NCBI GenBank assembly: GCA_902363535.1
Contig: CABJAE010000002.1
Coordinates: 1-64,000 of the forward strand
Source: Peptoniphilaceae bacterium
Lineage (GTDB): Bacteria > Bacillota > Clostridia > Tissierellales > Peptoniphilaceae
Reading direction: 5' to 3'
Length of the DNA: 64,000 bases
The notes beneath the pieces were generated by a model. That model did not search any database. It was not told the DNA's origin and saw nothing but the letters and a program-made list of their open reading frames with translations. Both the position numbers and the translations under genes were made by a program. How positions within the stretch are numbered: the stretch's first letter is position 1; the number at the start of each line of letters is the position of its first letter. Below, in pieces: positions 43,718-51,658 of this stretch.

Positions 43718-44149
43718 TTACTTGTCGTTTGCTATTTTTGATATGAGGGCATTGAGTGCCACGAGTTTTTCTTCGTCCATGGCGATGGTTTTATAGTCGT
43801 GGGATGTGAGGGTTTTTTTCACTTTGTGATACAGTTCGCCGCAAATATCCGGTCGCGTGGTGGTTTTTAATCGGTCGTCGTAGTGCACGGAATAGGAAAC
43901 AAAGAGTTTGTCGCAGTCGATACGGGACGTGCGGCTAAAGGGGTTTCTCGTCGCATCGGCCGCTTCGTCGACGTAGTGTGTAATGACGCGTTTGTTGAGC
44001 ATGTAGGGTTTCAGGGTCTGGCATTTGATGAAGCCGTAGCGGGGCGCGGTGTCTTTGCCGCAAATATACATATGGGCGTTCAATGCCAATTTTGAGTCCA
44101 CGGAAGGGAATGGCACTTTCATGCGGATGACATCTTGTTCTTTAATCAA
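43718..44149 (-). CDS. PemK/MazF-like toxin candidate
   Basis: A 143-residue protein. The proposed start is TTG 44149, overlapping the stop of the upstream gene (TTGATTAA), with AGGAAGG about 7 bases before. A later ATG at 44122 would cut off the first strand. From the TTG it reads MIKEQDVIRMKVPFPSVDSK, like the opening beta strand and PFP turn of PemK/MazF toxins, followed by AHMYICGKD. The middle (IDCDKLFVSYSV) fits a second strand block. The usual Arg-Pro segment of MazF is not obvious, so the match is partial. It is coupled to a Panacea-like protein, a known antitoxin chaperone-like fold. The toxin function is inference. Confidence 0.55.
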   Translation of the reverse strand: MIKEQDVIRMKVPFPSVDSKLALNAHMYICGKDTAPRYGFIKCQTLKPYMLNKRVITHYVDEAADATRNPFSRTSRIDCDKLFVSYSVHYDDRLKTTTRPDICGELYHKVKKTLTSHDYKTIAMDEEKLVALNALISKIANDK

Positions 44150-44798
44150 CGATGAGCCTTCCTTCCTCGTCCAGCTCCACATACACAGGGTTGTGAAGCT
44201 GCTCTTTTTCGGCCAATTCTCCCAAGGTGTCATAGTGTTGTTCTGTGAGGCGCGCGGCGTCTTGTTTACTAAACAGGAAGTAATGGTTGTCCAGGGGCAC
44301 GATGCGGGTGTTCTCGATCAAGTCGTTCGGATACATCGCCTCCAGTAAGGCGACAAGTTTGGCATCGTCTTGGCTGAAGTCTTCTTCTTCCAATTCGACC
44401 TGTTGCTCGCCCTGCATAATTCGGTTTTCTTTGGTTTTCCACAAATCCAATTGATGGGTCAGGTCCGACAATTCATTCTCGGAAAGAATGCTCACGATAA
44501 ATAGGCTTCGTTTGGCTTGCTCTTCGTCGATGCTGCCCTCGTCGGCTTCGAAGGCTTTTTCTGCCGCGCGATCGAAGGCGGCCCGCTCGTAGGTGTAGTC
44601 GCCCCAAATTTGACTGAAAACGGGGCCGCGTTTATAGCCTTTTAAGTGGCTGAAATCGCCGTCGCCTTTGTCAACTTTGGCAAAGGCTTCGTATAGCAAG
44701 AGGAATTTTTGAAGTTTCAGGGGCGATTGGTATTCGACATTGCCGTGTTCTTTCAACCAACCGGCGAGTTGTAATTTTCTCGTGTCCGTATGAATCAT
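44142..44798 (-). CDS. Panacea-like (DUF4065-type) antitoxin candidate
   Basis: A 218-residue protein. Residues about 20-75 carry the Panacea-type block: SPLKLQKFLLLYEAFAKV and then LKGYKRGPVFSQIWGDYTYE, matching the LQKLLYYA and KHGPVxxxVY signature of that family in order and spacing. The rest is acidic (many Glu and Asp, for example VELEEEDFSQDDAK) and helical. Panacea proteins serve as hyperpromiscuous antitoxins with very different toxins. The partner here would be the overlapping PemK-like gene. The start has AAAGGGGG upstream. It could instead be a phage-type GepA relative, but no phage genes are near. Confidence 0.6.
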   Translation of the reverse strand: MIHTDTRKLQLAGWLKEHGNVEYQSPLKLQKFLLLYEAFAKVDKGDGDFSHLKGYKRGPVFSQIWGDYTYERAAFDRAAEKAFEADEGSIDEEQAKRSLFIVSILSENELSDLTHQLDLWKTKENRIMQGEQQVELEEEDFSQDDAKLVALLEAMYPNDLIENTRIVPLDNHYFLFSKQDAARLTEQHYDTLGELAEKEQLHNPVYVELDEEGRLIVD

Positions 44799-44909
44799 TG
44801 CGCTTCCCCCTTTCTTTTTGCTCTGTTTCTCTTATTTCTATTTTCAGTATAGCCCATTTTAAGGAAAAGGAATAGATCCAACAAGGATTAAATGACGTGA
44901 TTTTTTTAT

Positions 44910-44946
44910 AAAAAATCGAGCAAGCCCTTGAGCTCGCTCGATTTTA
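44910..44946. terminator. Terminator of the aminotransferase gene
   Basis: AAATCGAGC and GCTCGATTT pair, with T-runs on both strands. It lies 24 bases past the aminotransferase stop and belongs to the same recurrent terminator type as 8447 and 43450. Confidence 0.85.
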
Positions 44947-44969
44947 TTTGTTATTTGATTGCGTCGGCC

Positions 44970-46160
44970 TTATCTTGCTTTGTATGCTTTCAGGCCTTCG
45001 TCGAGGATGTGCATTGCTTTTCTCAATGCGTCGACGTTGAGTACGTAGGCCAAACGAACTTGGCTCAGGTAGTCTTCGCTGTGTTCGTAGAAGCCTGCGG
45101 CGGGAGCCATCATGAGGGTTTCGCCGTCGACGTCGAATTCTTCAAGCAACCAACGGCAGAAGTCTTCGGCATCGTCGACAGGCAGGTCGGCTACGGTGTA
45201 GAAGGCGCCGCCGGCCATGTTGCATTTGACGCCGTCGATTTTGTTGAGTTCTTCGACGATGACGTCGCGACGTTCTTGATAGATTTCGGAGATTTGATCC
45301 AAGTAGGAATCGTCGATTTCATAGAGGGCTGCAGCACCGATCATGTCCACGGTGGGGCAAGCCAGGCGGCCGGTGGCCAGTTTGTTGGCGGCGGCGATGA
45401 AGTCTTTGTTCATGCAGGCCAGGTTACCGATACGGGCGCCGCAACCGCTGAAGCGTTTGGAGATGGAGTCTTGAAGGATCAGGCGATCTTGGATGCGTTC
45501 GATGGTACCGAAGCTGTGGAATTTTTGGCCGTCGAAGATGAATTCGCGGTAAAGTTCTTCAGCGATGATCCAAAGGTCGTGTTCAATCGCGATGTCTGCG
45601 ATCAATTCGATTTCTTCTTGGGTGTAGACGGCACCGGTGGGGTTGCCGGGGTTGGCCAAGAGGATGGCTTTGGTTTTGTCGGTGATTTTGGATTCGATGA
45701 CTTCTCTCGAGGGGAGGTGGAAGTCGTCTTCGACGACGGTGGGGAAGGTGGTTACCGTGGTCGAGGTTTCGATGAAGTAGGAGTAGTAGTTGGTGTAGTA
45801 GGGTTCGCAGGTGAGGATTTCATCGCCTACATCGGTGATTGCGAGCAGGGTGAAAAGAAGGGCTTCGGAGCCGCCTGCGGTAACGACGATGTCGTCAGCG
45901 GTCATGGGGATGTCTCTGCGTTGGTAGTATTTTGCCATGCCTTCGCGAAGTTCGGGAAGACCCGGAGAGGGTGCATAGCTTAATACTTTCATGTCGATGT
46001 TTTTAATGGCATCGAAGAATTCTTGCGGGGTTTCGACGTCCGGTGCACCAATGTTCAAGTGGTAAACCTTTTTCCCTGCTTCTTTCGCTTTGTTTGCGTA
46101 GGGGGTGAGTTTACGGATGGCACTGTAAGGCATGGACTCGATACGATTGGATAGTTTCAT
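44970..46160 (-). CDS. Class I/II pyridoxal-phosphate aminotransferase (aspartate aminotransferase-like)
   Basis: A 396-residue fold-type I aminotransferase. The start is ATG 46160 (MKLSNRIESMPYSAIRKLTP), preceded by GAGGAGA; the frame is open 47 codons further but that part has no ribosome site and lies over the promoter. Landmarks in order are YHLNIGAPDVETP, TAGGSEALLF, LANPGNPTGAVY (cofactor Asn), ELYREFIFDGQ (cofactor Tyr), the PLP lysine in LQDSISKRFSGCGARIG, and the carboxylate-binding Arg in SQVRLAYVLN. It probably transfers an amino group between aspartate or a similar amino acid and 2-oxoglutarate. It is a single-gene unit with its own promoter and terminator. Confidence 0.93.
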   Translation of the reverse strand: MKLSNRIESMPYSAIRKLTPYANKAKEAGKKVYHLNIGAPDVETPQEFFDAIKNIDMKVLSYAPSPGLPELREGMAKYYQRRDIPMTADDIVVTAGGSEALLFTLLAITDVGDEILTCEPYYTNYYSYFIETSTTVTTFPTVVEDDFHLPSREVIESKITDKTKAILLANPGNPTGAVYTQEEIELIADIAIEHDLWIIAEELYREFIFDGQKFHSFGTIERIQDRLILQDSISKRFSGCGARIGNLACMNKDFIAAANKLATGRLACPTVDMIGAAALYEIDDSYLDQISEIYQERRDVIVEELNKIDGVKCNMAGGAFYTVADLPVDDAEDFCRWLLEEFDVDGETLMMAPAAGFYEHSEDYLSQVRLAYVLNVDALRKAMHILDEGLKAYKAR

Positions 46161-46193
46161 AATAGTCTCCTCTCTTTCTCTATGACTATCTTC

Positions 46194-46222
46194 ATTATAG
46201 TGGATATAAAACGATTTCTCAA
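46194..46222 (-). promoter_or_regulatory. Promoter of the aminotransferase gene
   Basis: On the minus strand TTGAGA (46217-46222), a 17-base spacer and TATAAT (46194-46199): a near-perfect sigma-A promoter 34 bases upstream of the start. Confidence 0.8.
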
Positions 46223-46429
46223 GGGAAGAACGAGGGTATATTGTCGGCAAAAGCGGGGATTTTGGTTTTTTCTTTTGTTTTGATGGGAAGGTGGGCTTCA
46301 TGATGTTGAAGGAGGAAAATTTTATTCTTTTTTCATTGCGAGCTTTATGTGATTCGCATTCTTTTGTTCCTTACAAATTTTTTATCCTGATTTCAGAAAC
46401 ACACTTTTTTGATTCTGTTCCTTTTATTT

Positions 46430-47000
46430 CTTACGCAGCTTATCTTCAACCGACTTTCCCGAGGGAGGGAAAAAGGGCGTTAGTTCGAGCGAGGCACCTA
46501 ATTTAAATTGCATAGCTTACGTTACGAGATCAGATTTTCTATTTCGTACAAAAAGCATTCTTACATGGTTTCGAGACCCGGGGGCGGGGAAAAGAGCTCA
46601 GAGCGGAAGGCCGCATTTTCCCCGCCCCCGGGGCCCCCGCCCCTTTTTTGGCCGCGCTTAAGCTGTAAGAAAATGCCTGCGGCATTTTCTACTAATTGGG
46701 CTGCGTCGCGGAAAGAAGAATGTGAGGTGGGCGAAGATATTTTTTAGCCCACAAGAATTCTTCGCCCAACTCACTTTCTCGCGTTGGCGAAGAAGCCCAG
46801 AAGGAATCGAAGCCCGCCAGGGCTTCGCACATATAGAAAGCGTTAGGGTCGAGGGGGATGGGGCCCCGGGGAAGGGCCAGAGGGCGAATCGCAACGCCCT
46901 GGGCCCTTCCCCGGGTCTCAGAGCCATGTAAAAATCAATTTTTGAGTAAGAGCGTATCTTGAATTCATTTCCGTTCGCTCCGCATCTTGAAGGTAAGTTG
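46430..47000. repeat. Mosaic intergenic repeat, copy R6 (several units)
   Basis: The longest repeat cluster. A CGAGGGAGGGAAAAAGGGCG half stem lies at about 46461-46480. A perfect 17-base inverted repeat pairs CCCGGGGGCGGGGAAAA (46577-46593) with TTTTCCCCGCCCCCGGG (46616-46632). AAAATGCC-TGC-GGCATTTT lies beside ATTGGGCTGCGTCGCGG (about 46669-46711). The block GAAGCCC-GCCA-GGGCTTC follows AGGAATC (about 46801-46824). The stretch 46845-46914 is identical to 12221-12290. The tail block CGCTCCGCATCTTGAAGG lies near 46976. No gene is seen between 46223 and 47127. Confidence 0.85.
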
Positions 47001-47127
47001 TTCAAGAAACGAAAGAATAGACAGAAAATAAGTATCCATTGAAAAAATAAGAAAACTTCATTTTCTCTTTTGTTTATTACGAAAACTCGATATAATAATC
47101 GTAATACAATATTCAAGGAGGTATATC

Positions 47128-47958
47128 ATGAAGAAGTCTTTGTTTGTGTCTTTGCTGGCGCTTGTACTGGCGTTGGGCCTGGGCAGTGTGTCGTTCGCCC
47201 AAGGGGATTTGTACTTAGCCGTGGACGGCAAGAAGGTGGAAACGGACGCGCCTTGTTTTATCGAAAATAACCGCACCTTGGTGCCCGTACGCTTTATCGG
47301 CGAAAGCCTGGGCTATAACGTCACGTGGGATGCAGGCGCCCGCCGCGTCACCATTACAAATGCCAAAGCCGACGCCGCCGCAGTGAAAATCGAGCTTACC
47401 ATCGACAGCAACAAGGCCCTGGTTTACGACGCCGCCGGCGAAAGCAAGGAGGTGGCCCTGGAGACGGCAGCGAAGATTACGAAGAATCGCACCTTCGTTC
47501 CCGTGCGCTTCATCGGCGAAAGCTTCGGCACCGCCGTGGATTGGGACGCCGCCAACCGCGTCGTCATTATCGGCGACAAGAGCCTATACAAGGCCGAGGA
47601 ATTTGCGAAGCTGCGAAAAGCTGAAGCGCCGAAGCCCGCGCCCGCGAAAAAGCCGGCGAAAGCGAAGGCTCCCTCCGCCAAAGAAATAACCGGCATGTAT
47701 GTAAGAAAAGACGACGAAGATTTCTTGCTCGTCGTTGTTGAGTACAAGAAAGACGGTCTCACTCACGCCGCCGCTGCCGCTATGTTGGACGACAGTCCCG
47801 AAGGTTACCGGTACGTAGGAAATCCAATGGGCATGATCTACGATCCTAAAACGGGGACCGACGAGTTAGGCGGAATTACCATCCAATTTTATAAGGGCGG
47901 ATGCAGAGTCACAGAAAAAGGCTCCCCTGTCGTCGTCGAGTATAAAAAAATTCGATAA
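47128..47958 (+). CDS. Exported protein with copper amine oxidase N-terminal-like domain
   Basis: A 276-residue secreted protein. A signal peptide (MKKSLFVSLLALVLALGLGS, cut near SFAQG) is followed by a domain of the copper amine oxidase N1 (stalk) family. It contains the paired motif NNRTLVPVRFIGESLGYNVTWD (about 47-68) and KNRTFVPVRFIGESFGTAVDWD (about 117-138). This domain is common in secreted Firmicutes proteins, usually as a wall-binding or spacer unit and not as an oxidase; no oxidase domain is present. A Lys/Ala/Pro linker (about 170-190) leads to an unknown about 85-residue C-terminal domain. A TATAAT box (47091-47096) and AAGGAGG precede the start. Confidence 0.88.
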   Translation: MKKSLFVSLLALVLALGLGSVSFAQGDLYLAVDGKKVETDAPCFIENNRTLVPVRFIGESLGYNVTWDAGARRVTITNAKADAAAVKIELTIDSNKALVYDAAGESKEVALETAAKITKNRTFVPVRFIGESFGTAVDWDAANRVVIIGDKSLYKAEEFAKLRKAEAPKPAPAKKPAKAKAPSAKEITGMYVRKDDEDFLLVVVEYKKDGLTHAAAAAMLDDSPEGYRYVGNPMGMIYDPKTGTDELGGITIQFYKGGCRVTEKGSPVVVEYKKIR

Positions 47959-47960
47959 TC

Positions 47961-47995
47961 AAAAGCGATTCTCTCTTCCCGGGAGAATCGTCTTT
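47961..47995 (+). terminator. Terminator of the copper amine oxidase-like gene
   Basis: CGATTCTC pairs with GAGAATCG, followed by the short tract TCTTT. Moderate strength. Confidence 0.55.
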
Positions 47996-48077
47996 CCTAT
48001 CCAAAGAACGGAACGAATTTGCGCACCCATCGGATCGCGCGAAGGGAAGTTCCGATTCCAAAATTTCGGAGGTTTCT

Positions 48078-49415
48078 ATGAAACGAAGATTGAAACTATT
48101 CACCGCCCTTCTCTTGTCCCTGGGGCTGCTGCTTCCCGCAGGGGAAGCCTTTGCCGAGAGCCGAGACGAAAAGATCGCCGTCATGAAAGATTTGGGCATT
48201 GTCAACGGCTACCCCGACGGCTCCCTGGGCCTGGAGAAGCCCATTAAGCGATCGGAGGCGGCGGCTCTTCTGGTGCGGGTGGGAAAGGTCGAGCACCTGA
48301 CCAATCGGCGGATGCTGATTTATCCCGATGTGCCCCTGACCCACTGGGCCAACGGCTACATCGCCGTAACCAAGGCGATTCGAAATAAAAACGGGGTGGT
48401 GCCCATTGAAGGCTACCCGGACGGCACTTTCCGCCCGGAAAAGAACATCACCAACGCCGAAATGATGAAAATTCTCGTGTCCGTTAAAGACAAACGGCTC
48501 ACGAAGGCAAGGGCGGCCAAAGCCACCTGGCCCGACAGCTGGATTCAATGGGCTGAAGAAGTGAGCATCGCGGGCCCGTGGGCGGGCCTTGAAAACTTAA
48601 GCCCCAACGCCCCCGCCACCCGCGGCGACGTCTTCGTCATGCTCTTCAATGGCTTTGCCGTGAAGAAAGCGCCGAATCCCGCGCCTGCGCCTGTGCCAAA
48701 TCCCACGCCCGCGCCGGAAAAACGAAGCCCCGCTCCGCTGCCCGAAAGAAACACCCCTGCTCCGGCCCCCGAAAGAAGGCCGTCCGTGCCGGTTCCCGAC
48801 ATAAACACCCCTGTGCCCCTGCCCGGGAAACAGTTGCCGGCGCCCGAGCCTTGGAAATACAAGCCCACGCCGAAACCGAAGAACAACAAGACAGCGGAAA
48901 ACATGGATCGTTTGATCGATGCCTTTAATGCCGGCACCGGTTACGACCGCGAAGCCTTTAAAAGCGAATTTATCCGCCTGATCAATGAGGATCGGGCCAA
49001 ATTGGGCCGCGCGCCCCTGGTATGGTCCGATGAATTTGCCCAAGGCGCCGCCGCGCGTTGCAATGAGCTCGCCGCCCACGGCTCCATCACTGTCAATGGC
49101 CAAAGCCACGTGCGCCTGAACGGAGACCACTGGCTCAAGGCTTTCCGTTACATGGGTCTGTACTTCGGCGGTGAAAACCTGCTCTCCACGGGCATGAAGA
49201 GCACGCGCCCTCTGGATCAATACGACTTTCCCATCATCGCCGACGGTGCGAAACTGGCGCAAGTTTTTTATAAGCAGTGGTGGGATTCCCCCGGCCATCG
49301 CGAAAACATGATGGATCCGGATTATAAATACTTCTACGTCGAAGCCAAAGCGGCCCCGAGAAAAAATAACGGATCGTACAAATTCTTTATCGTGGGAAGC
49401 ACCCACTTCTATTGA
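48078..49415 (+). CDS. SLH and CAP domain surface protein
   Basis: A 445-residue wall-attached protein. A signal peptide (to about residue 26, GEAFAES) is followed by SLH units: VMKDLGIVNGYPDGSLGLEK, then LIYPDVPLTHWANGYIAV with GYPDGTFRPEKNITNAEM, and a diverged third. A long Pro-rich stalk (about 205-270, many PAP and PVP repeats) follows. The C-terminal CAP/SCP domain spans about 285-445. It shows FIRLINEDRAKLGRAPLVW, HVRLNG and GENLL, and WDSPGHRENMMDPDY, carrying the His and Glu residues of the CAP cavity. CAP domains of this kind are widespread on Firmicutes surfaces; their enzymatic role is unsettled. TTTCGGAGG precedes the start and a strong terminator follows. Confidence 0.9.
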   Translation: MKRRLKLFTALLLSLGLLLPAGEAFAESRDEKIAVMKDLGIVNGYPDGSLGLEKPIKRSEAAALLVRVGKVEHLTNRRMLIYPDVPLTHWANGYIAVTKAIRNKNGVVPIEGYPDGTFRPEKNITNAEMMKILVSVKDKRLTKARAAKATWPDSWIQWAEEVSIAGPWAGLENLSPNAPATRGDVFVMLFNGFAVKKAPNPAPAPVPNPTPAPEKRSPAPLPERNTPAPAPERRPSVPVPDINTPVPLPGKQLPAPEPWKYKPTPKPKNNKTAENMDRLIDAFNAGTGYDREAFKSEFIRLINEDRAKLGRAPLVWSDEFAQGAAARCNELAAHGSITVNGQSHVRLNGDHWLKAFRYMGLYFGGENLLSTGMKSTRPLDQYDFPIIADGAKLAQVFYKQWWDSPGHRENMMDPDYKYFYVEAKAAPRKNNGSYKFFIVGSTHFY

Positions 49416-49423
49416 TGCGATGC

Positions 49424-49461
49424 AAAAAAGAGAAGTTGTGTAAAAACAACTTCTCTTTTTT
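49424..49461. terminator. Bidirectional terminator after the SLH-CAP gene
   Basis: AAAAAAGAGAAGTTGT and ACAACTTCTCTTTTTT form a 16-base stem. Confidence 0.92.
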
Positions 49462-49554
49462 GCTTGGGGATGGGCACTCACCACGCGTTCTTTCGTTTCG
49501 GTGGCCGATCTCCCAACTTTTGTCTTGATTTTTAGGAACACACTATTTGTGATG

Positions 49555-49630
49555 ATATTCCTTTTCTTTTTTTGCACACTATGTCTTCAAGTGCCGCTTC
49601 CCGGGGGAGGGAAAAAGAAGCGAAGGAGAA
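49555..49630. repeat. Mosaic intergenic repeat, short copy R7
   Basis: CCCGGGGGAGGGAAAAAG, the half-stem block of the family, lies in a 230-base gap. The surrounding sequence resembles the start of R6 (CACACT..TTGTGATGATATTCC against CACACTTTTTTGATTCTGTTCC). Confidence 0.55.
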
Positions 49631-49649
49631 AAGAAAAAAGTAGGGACAA

Positions 49650-49702
49650 AGCTACCCGCGTAGCTCGCTGAATAAAGCGACTCGCAAGTGGCTTTATTCA
49701 GC
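49650..49702 (-). terminator. Tandem hairpins at the end of the DnaI gene
   Basis: GCTGAATAAAGC (49667-49678) and GCTTTATTCAGC (49691-49702) form a perfect 12-base stem that contains the dnaI stop codon. A second hairpin, AGCTAC-CCGC-GTAGCT (49650-49665), follows, with only a short T tract. It is probably a terminator or mRNA-end protector. Confidence 0.6.
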
Positions 49703-50671
49703 TTCCCAACGCAAGTCTTTCCCAAAAAACGCCATGGGCACAAATTTATGGAAGATGCGGCTGAAGATTCGATCGCCGTAGACGGCGGAAAGTTCTCTCG
49801 GGCTCAGGTTGGTGCTGATGATCATTTTTTTGCCGTCGATCATGCGGCTGTTGACGATGTTAAAGAGCTGGGAGTTGGTGAAGGAATTGGTGAGCTCGGT
49901 GCCCAAATCGTCGATGATCAAGAGATCCGCGGTAAAGAGGCTGTCGTAGGCCATTTTTATTTCGTCTGTCGCATCGCGATTAAAGGTTTTTTCCTCAAAG
50001 ATGCGCACCAGGCCGAAGGCCGTTTCGTAGACCACGGATTTTCCCGCCGCCATGAGCTCGGCGGCGATGGCGTGGGAAAGGAAGGTCTTGCCCAGGCCCG
50101 TGGGGCCGTAGAGGAGCAGATTCATGTCGTTGGCCTCGCCGAAGGTGGCGATGAAGTTTTCCGCCACGGCCAGGATCTCTTCCATGTTTTGCCGCGGGGA
50201 GATGCCCTCGTCGGCAAAGGGCAGATCGGAGTAGATGTCCAGGCGGAAGTTGCCGAAGTTGTTTTGTTCGATTTGCCGCTCGATGTGGCTGGAGCGGTGG
50301 AGGTAGGCGGTGATCCGCTGCTTCATGCAGTTGCAGCGCTCGCCGTTTTCCAAATAGCCCTTGTCCTTGCAGCGGCTGCAGCGGTAGATGGGATCCAGGT
50401 AATCCGCCGGAAGCCCCGCCTCCACGAGCATAGCCCGGGCCATGGCTTCATAGGTTTCGAGCTCTTTCACGGCGGCATCGGCCAGGTCGGCGTCGCCGCT
50501 TAAAAGGGTGGCCTTGGCCGCTTCAAAGCCCAGGGCGCGGATGTTTTCTTCCACCGCTTCAAGACCCGGCGCCATGGCGTAGGCTTCCTCCCTGCGCTCG
50601 CGGAGGGTCTGTTCGTTTTCTCGCCTGAGGGCGTCGTAATCCGCCCGAATTTTATCGAAGATGGATGCCAT
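49694..50671 (-). CDS. dnaI: Primosomal helicase loader DnaI/DnaC-like ATPase
   Basis: A 325-residue AAA+ ATPase that loads the replicative helicase. The N-terminal helical part is followed by a zinc-binding cluster, YRCSRCKDKGYLENGERCNC (about 96-115), as in DnaI. The ATPase has Walker A YGPTGLGKTF (about 189-198), Walker B LLIIDDLGTE (about 250-259), and sensor ISTNLSPREL followed by the arginine-finger segment GDRIFSRIFHKF. It abuts the DnaD-like gene (TAG then ATG with no gap), so the two are translated together, matching their joint job in restarting replication. The stop codon lies within a hairpin. Confidence 0.93.
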   Translation of the reverse strand: MASIFDKIRADYDALRRENEQTLRERREEAYAMAPGLEAVEENIRALGFEAAKATLLSGDADLADAAVKELETYEAMARAMLVEAGLPADYLDPIYRCSRCKDKGYLENGERCNCMKQRITAYLHRSSHIERQIEQNNFGNFRLDIYSDLPFADEGISPRQNMEEILAVAENFIATFGEANDMNLLLYGPTGLGKTFLSHAIAAELMAAGKSVVYETAFGLVRIFEEKTFNRDATDEIKMAYDSLFTADLLIIDDLGTELTNSFTNSQLFNIVNSRMIDGKKMIISTNLSPRELSAVYGDRIFSRIFHKFVPMAFFGKDLRWEAE

Positions 50672-51658
50672 CTATTTCTGTCCTTTCCCCTCTATAAATT
50701 GCCGGCGCTTGCGCTGGGCCATTTTTTCCAAGGCGTCGGCGCTGTATTTCGCCGTGGCCGATCCCGCCATGGGCTGAGGCCGATGGCCCCGGATGACCTT
50801 GGGCTTTTGATCCTTGGAAAGATCCTCGGGCTTTTTGATGCCCTTCGCCTTCCACGCGGCGAGAATACTTTCAAAATACCGCCAATTGGGCTTTCCGATG
50901 CCCCCGGTGCGCCGGGCCGCCTCTTCCAAAAGGGCGAAGTCCATTTCCTCGGCGTAAGAGGCCACAGCGTCGGACTCGGCGCGGATGTAGGGCTTGTCGG
51001 ATAAGCCCATAAGCTGCAAGAGGTGGCGGTAGCGGTAGTAGGCGGCGTCGTGGGTGCGGAAATTTTCCGCCAAGGCCTCGGGTGTGCGCACATTGGCGTC
51101 GGCCCAATTTCTCACGATCCCCTCGATGTAGGGGACGGAGCGCTTGTTTTTCTCTTCGGTGCCATAGCGAAAGGCCTCGAGAATCATCTCCGGCGTCATG
51201 TTGTAGACCTCGCGCCAGGCGGCGATGTCCAGCTTTTGCTGATAGGGCACTTGCTTGCGCATGTAGTATTCCACCTTGGAAAAGAGATTGGCGATTTCCG
51301 TATCCTCCAGTCGGCGCACGAAATCGCTCTTCGTGGCCTCGGGGCTGTAAACCTCTTTCGTATAGAGCTCCTTCAGGCGCAAAAAGCGAATGCCGTAGCT
51401 TTCCCCTTCGTAGATCTTTTCCACGATGCCTTCCGATTCCCAATAGTCCCAGGCCCGCTTCACGTCGCTTTCCAAGAGATTCAGGCGATCGGCCATGGAT
51501 TTGTGGTCGCCTTCGCCGCCATTGGTGGCCAGTTGCAGACCGGCCAAATACACCTTGACGAAATCCCCGTCGGCCTGGGGCATGTAATCGTTTAAAAAAA
51601 TATTTTCAATGGGCGTATCCCCTAAATCCAATTTCGGCGGATTCAATTTAAATTCCAC
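50672..51658 (-). CDS. DnaD-domain replication protein
   Basis: A 328-residue protein. The start is GTG 51658 (MEFKLNPPKLDLGDTPIENI), just after AGGCAGGTGG and overlapping the acetyltransferase stop by 11 bases; the longer open frame upstream lies within that gene. The N-terminal winged-helix part (about 30-100, including MADRLNLLESDVKRAWDYWESEG) resembles the DDBH1 half. Around 125-205 the DnaD-like domain follows (NLFSKVEYYMRKQVPYQQ, ITPEMILEAF-like MTPEMILEAFRYG, YIEGIVRNWADANVRT). A second DnaD-type repeat sits near 250-290 (RYFESILAAWKAKGIKKPED). It works with DnaI in helicase loading. The C-terminus is basic. Confidence 0.9.
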   Translation of the reverse strand: MEFKLNPPKLDLGDTPIENIFLNDYMPQADGDFVKVYLAGLQLATNGGEGDHKSMADRLNLLESDVKRAWDYWESEGIVEKIYEGESYGIRFLRLKELYTKEVYSPEATKSDFVRRLEDTEIANLFSKVEYYMRKQVPYQQKLDIAAWREVYNMTPEMILEAFRYGTEEKNKRSVPYIEGIVRNWADANVRTPEALAENFRTHDAAYYRYRHLLQLMGLSDKPYIRAESDAVASYAEEMDFALLEEAARRTGGIGKPNWRYFESILAAWKAKGIKKPEDLSKDQKPKVIRGHRPQPMAGSATAKYSADALEKMAQRKRRQFIEGKGQK

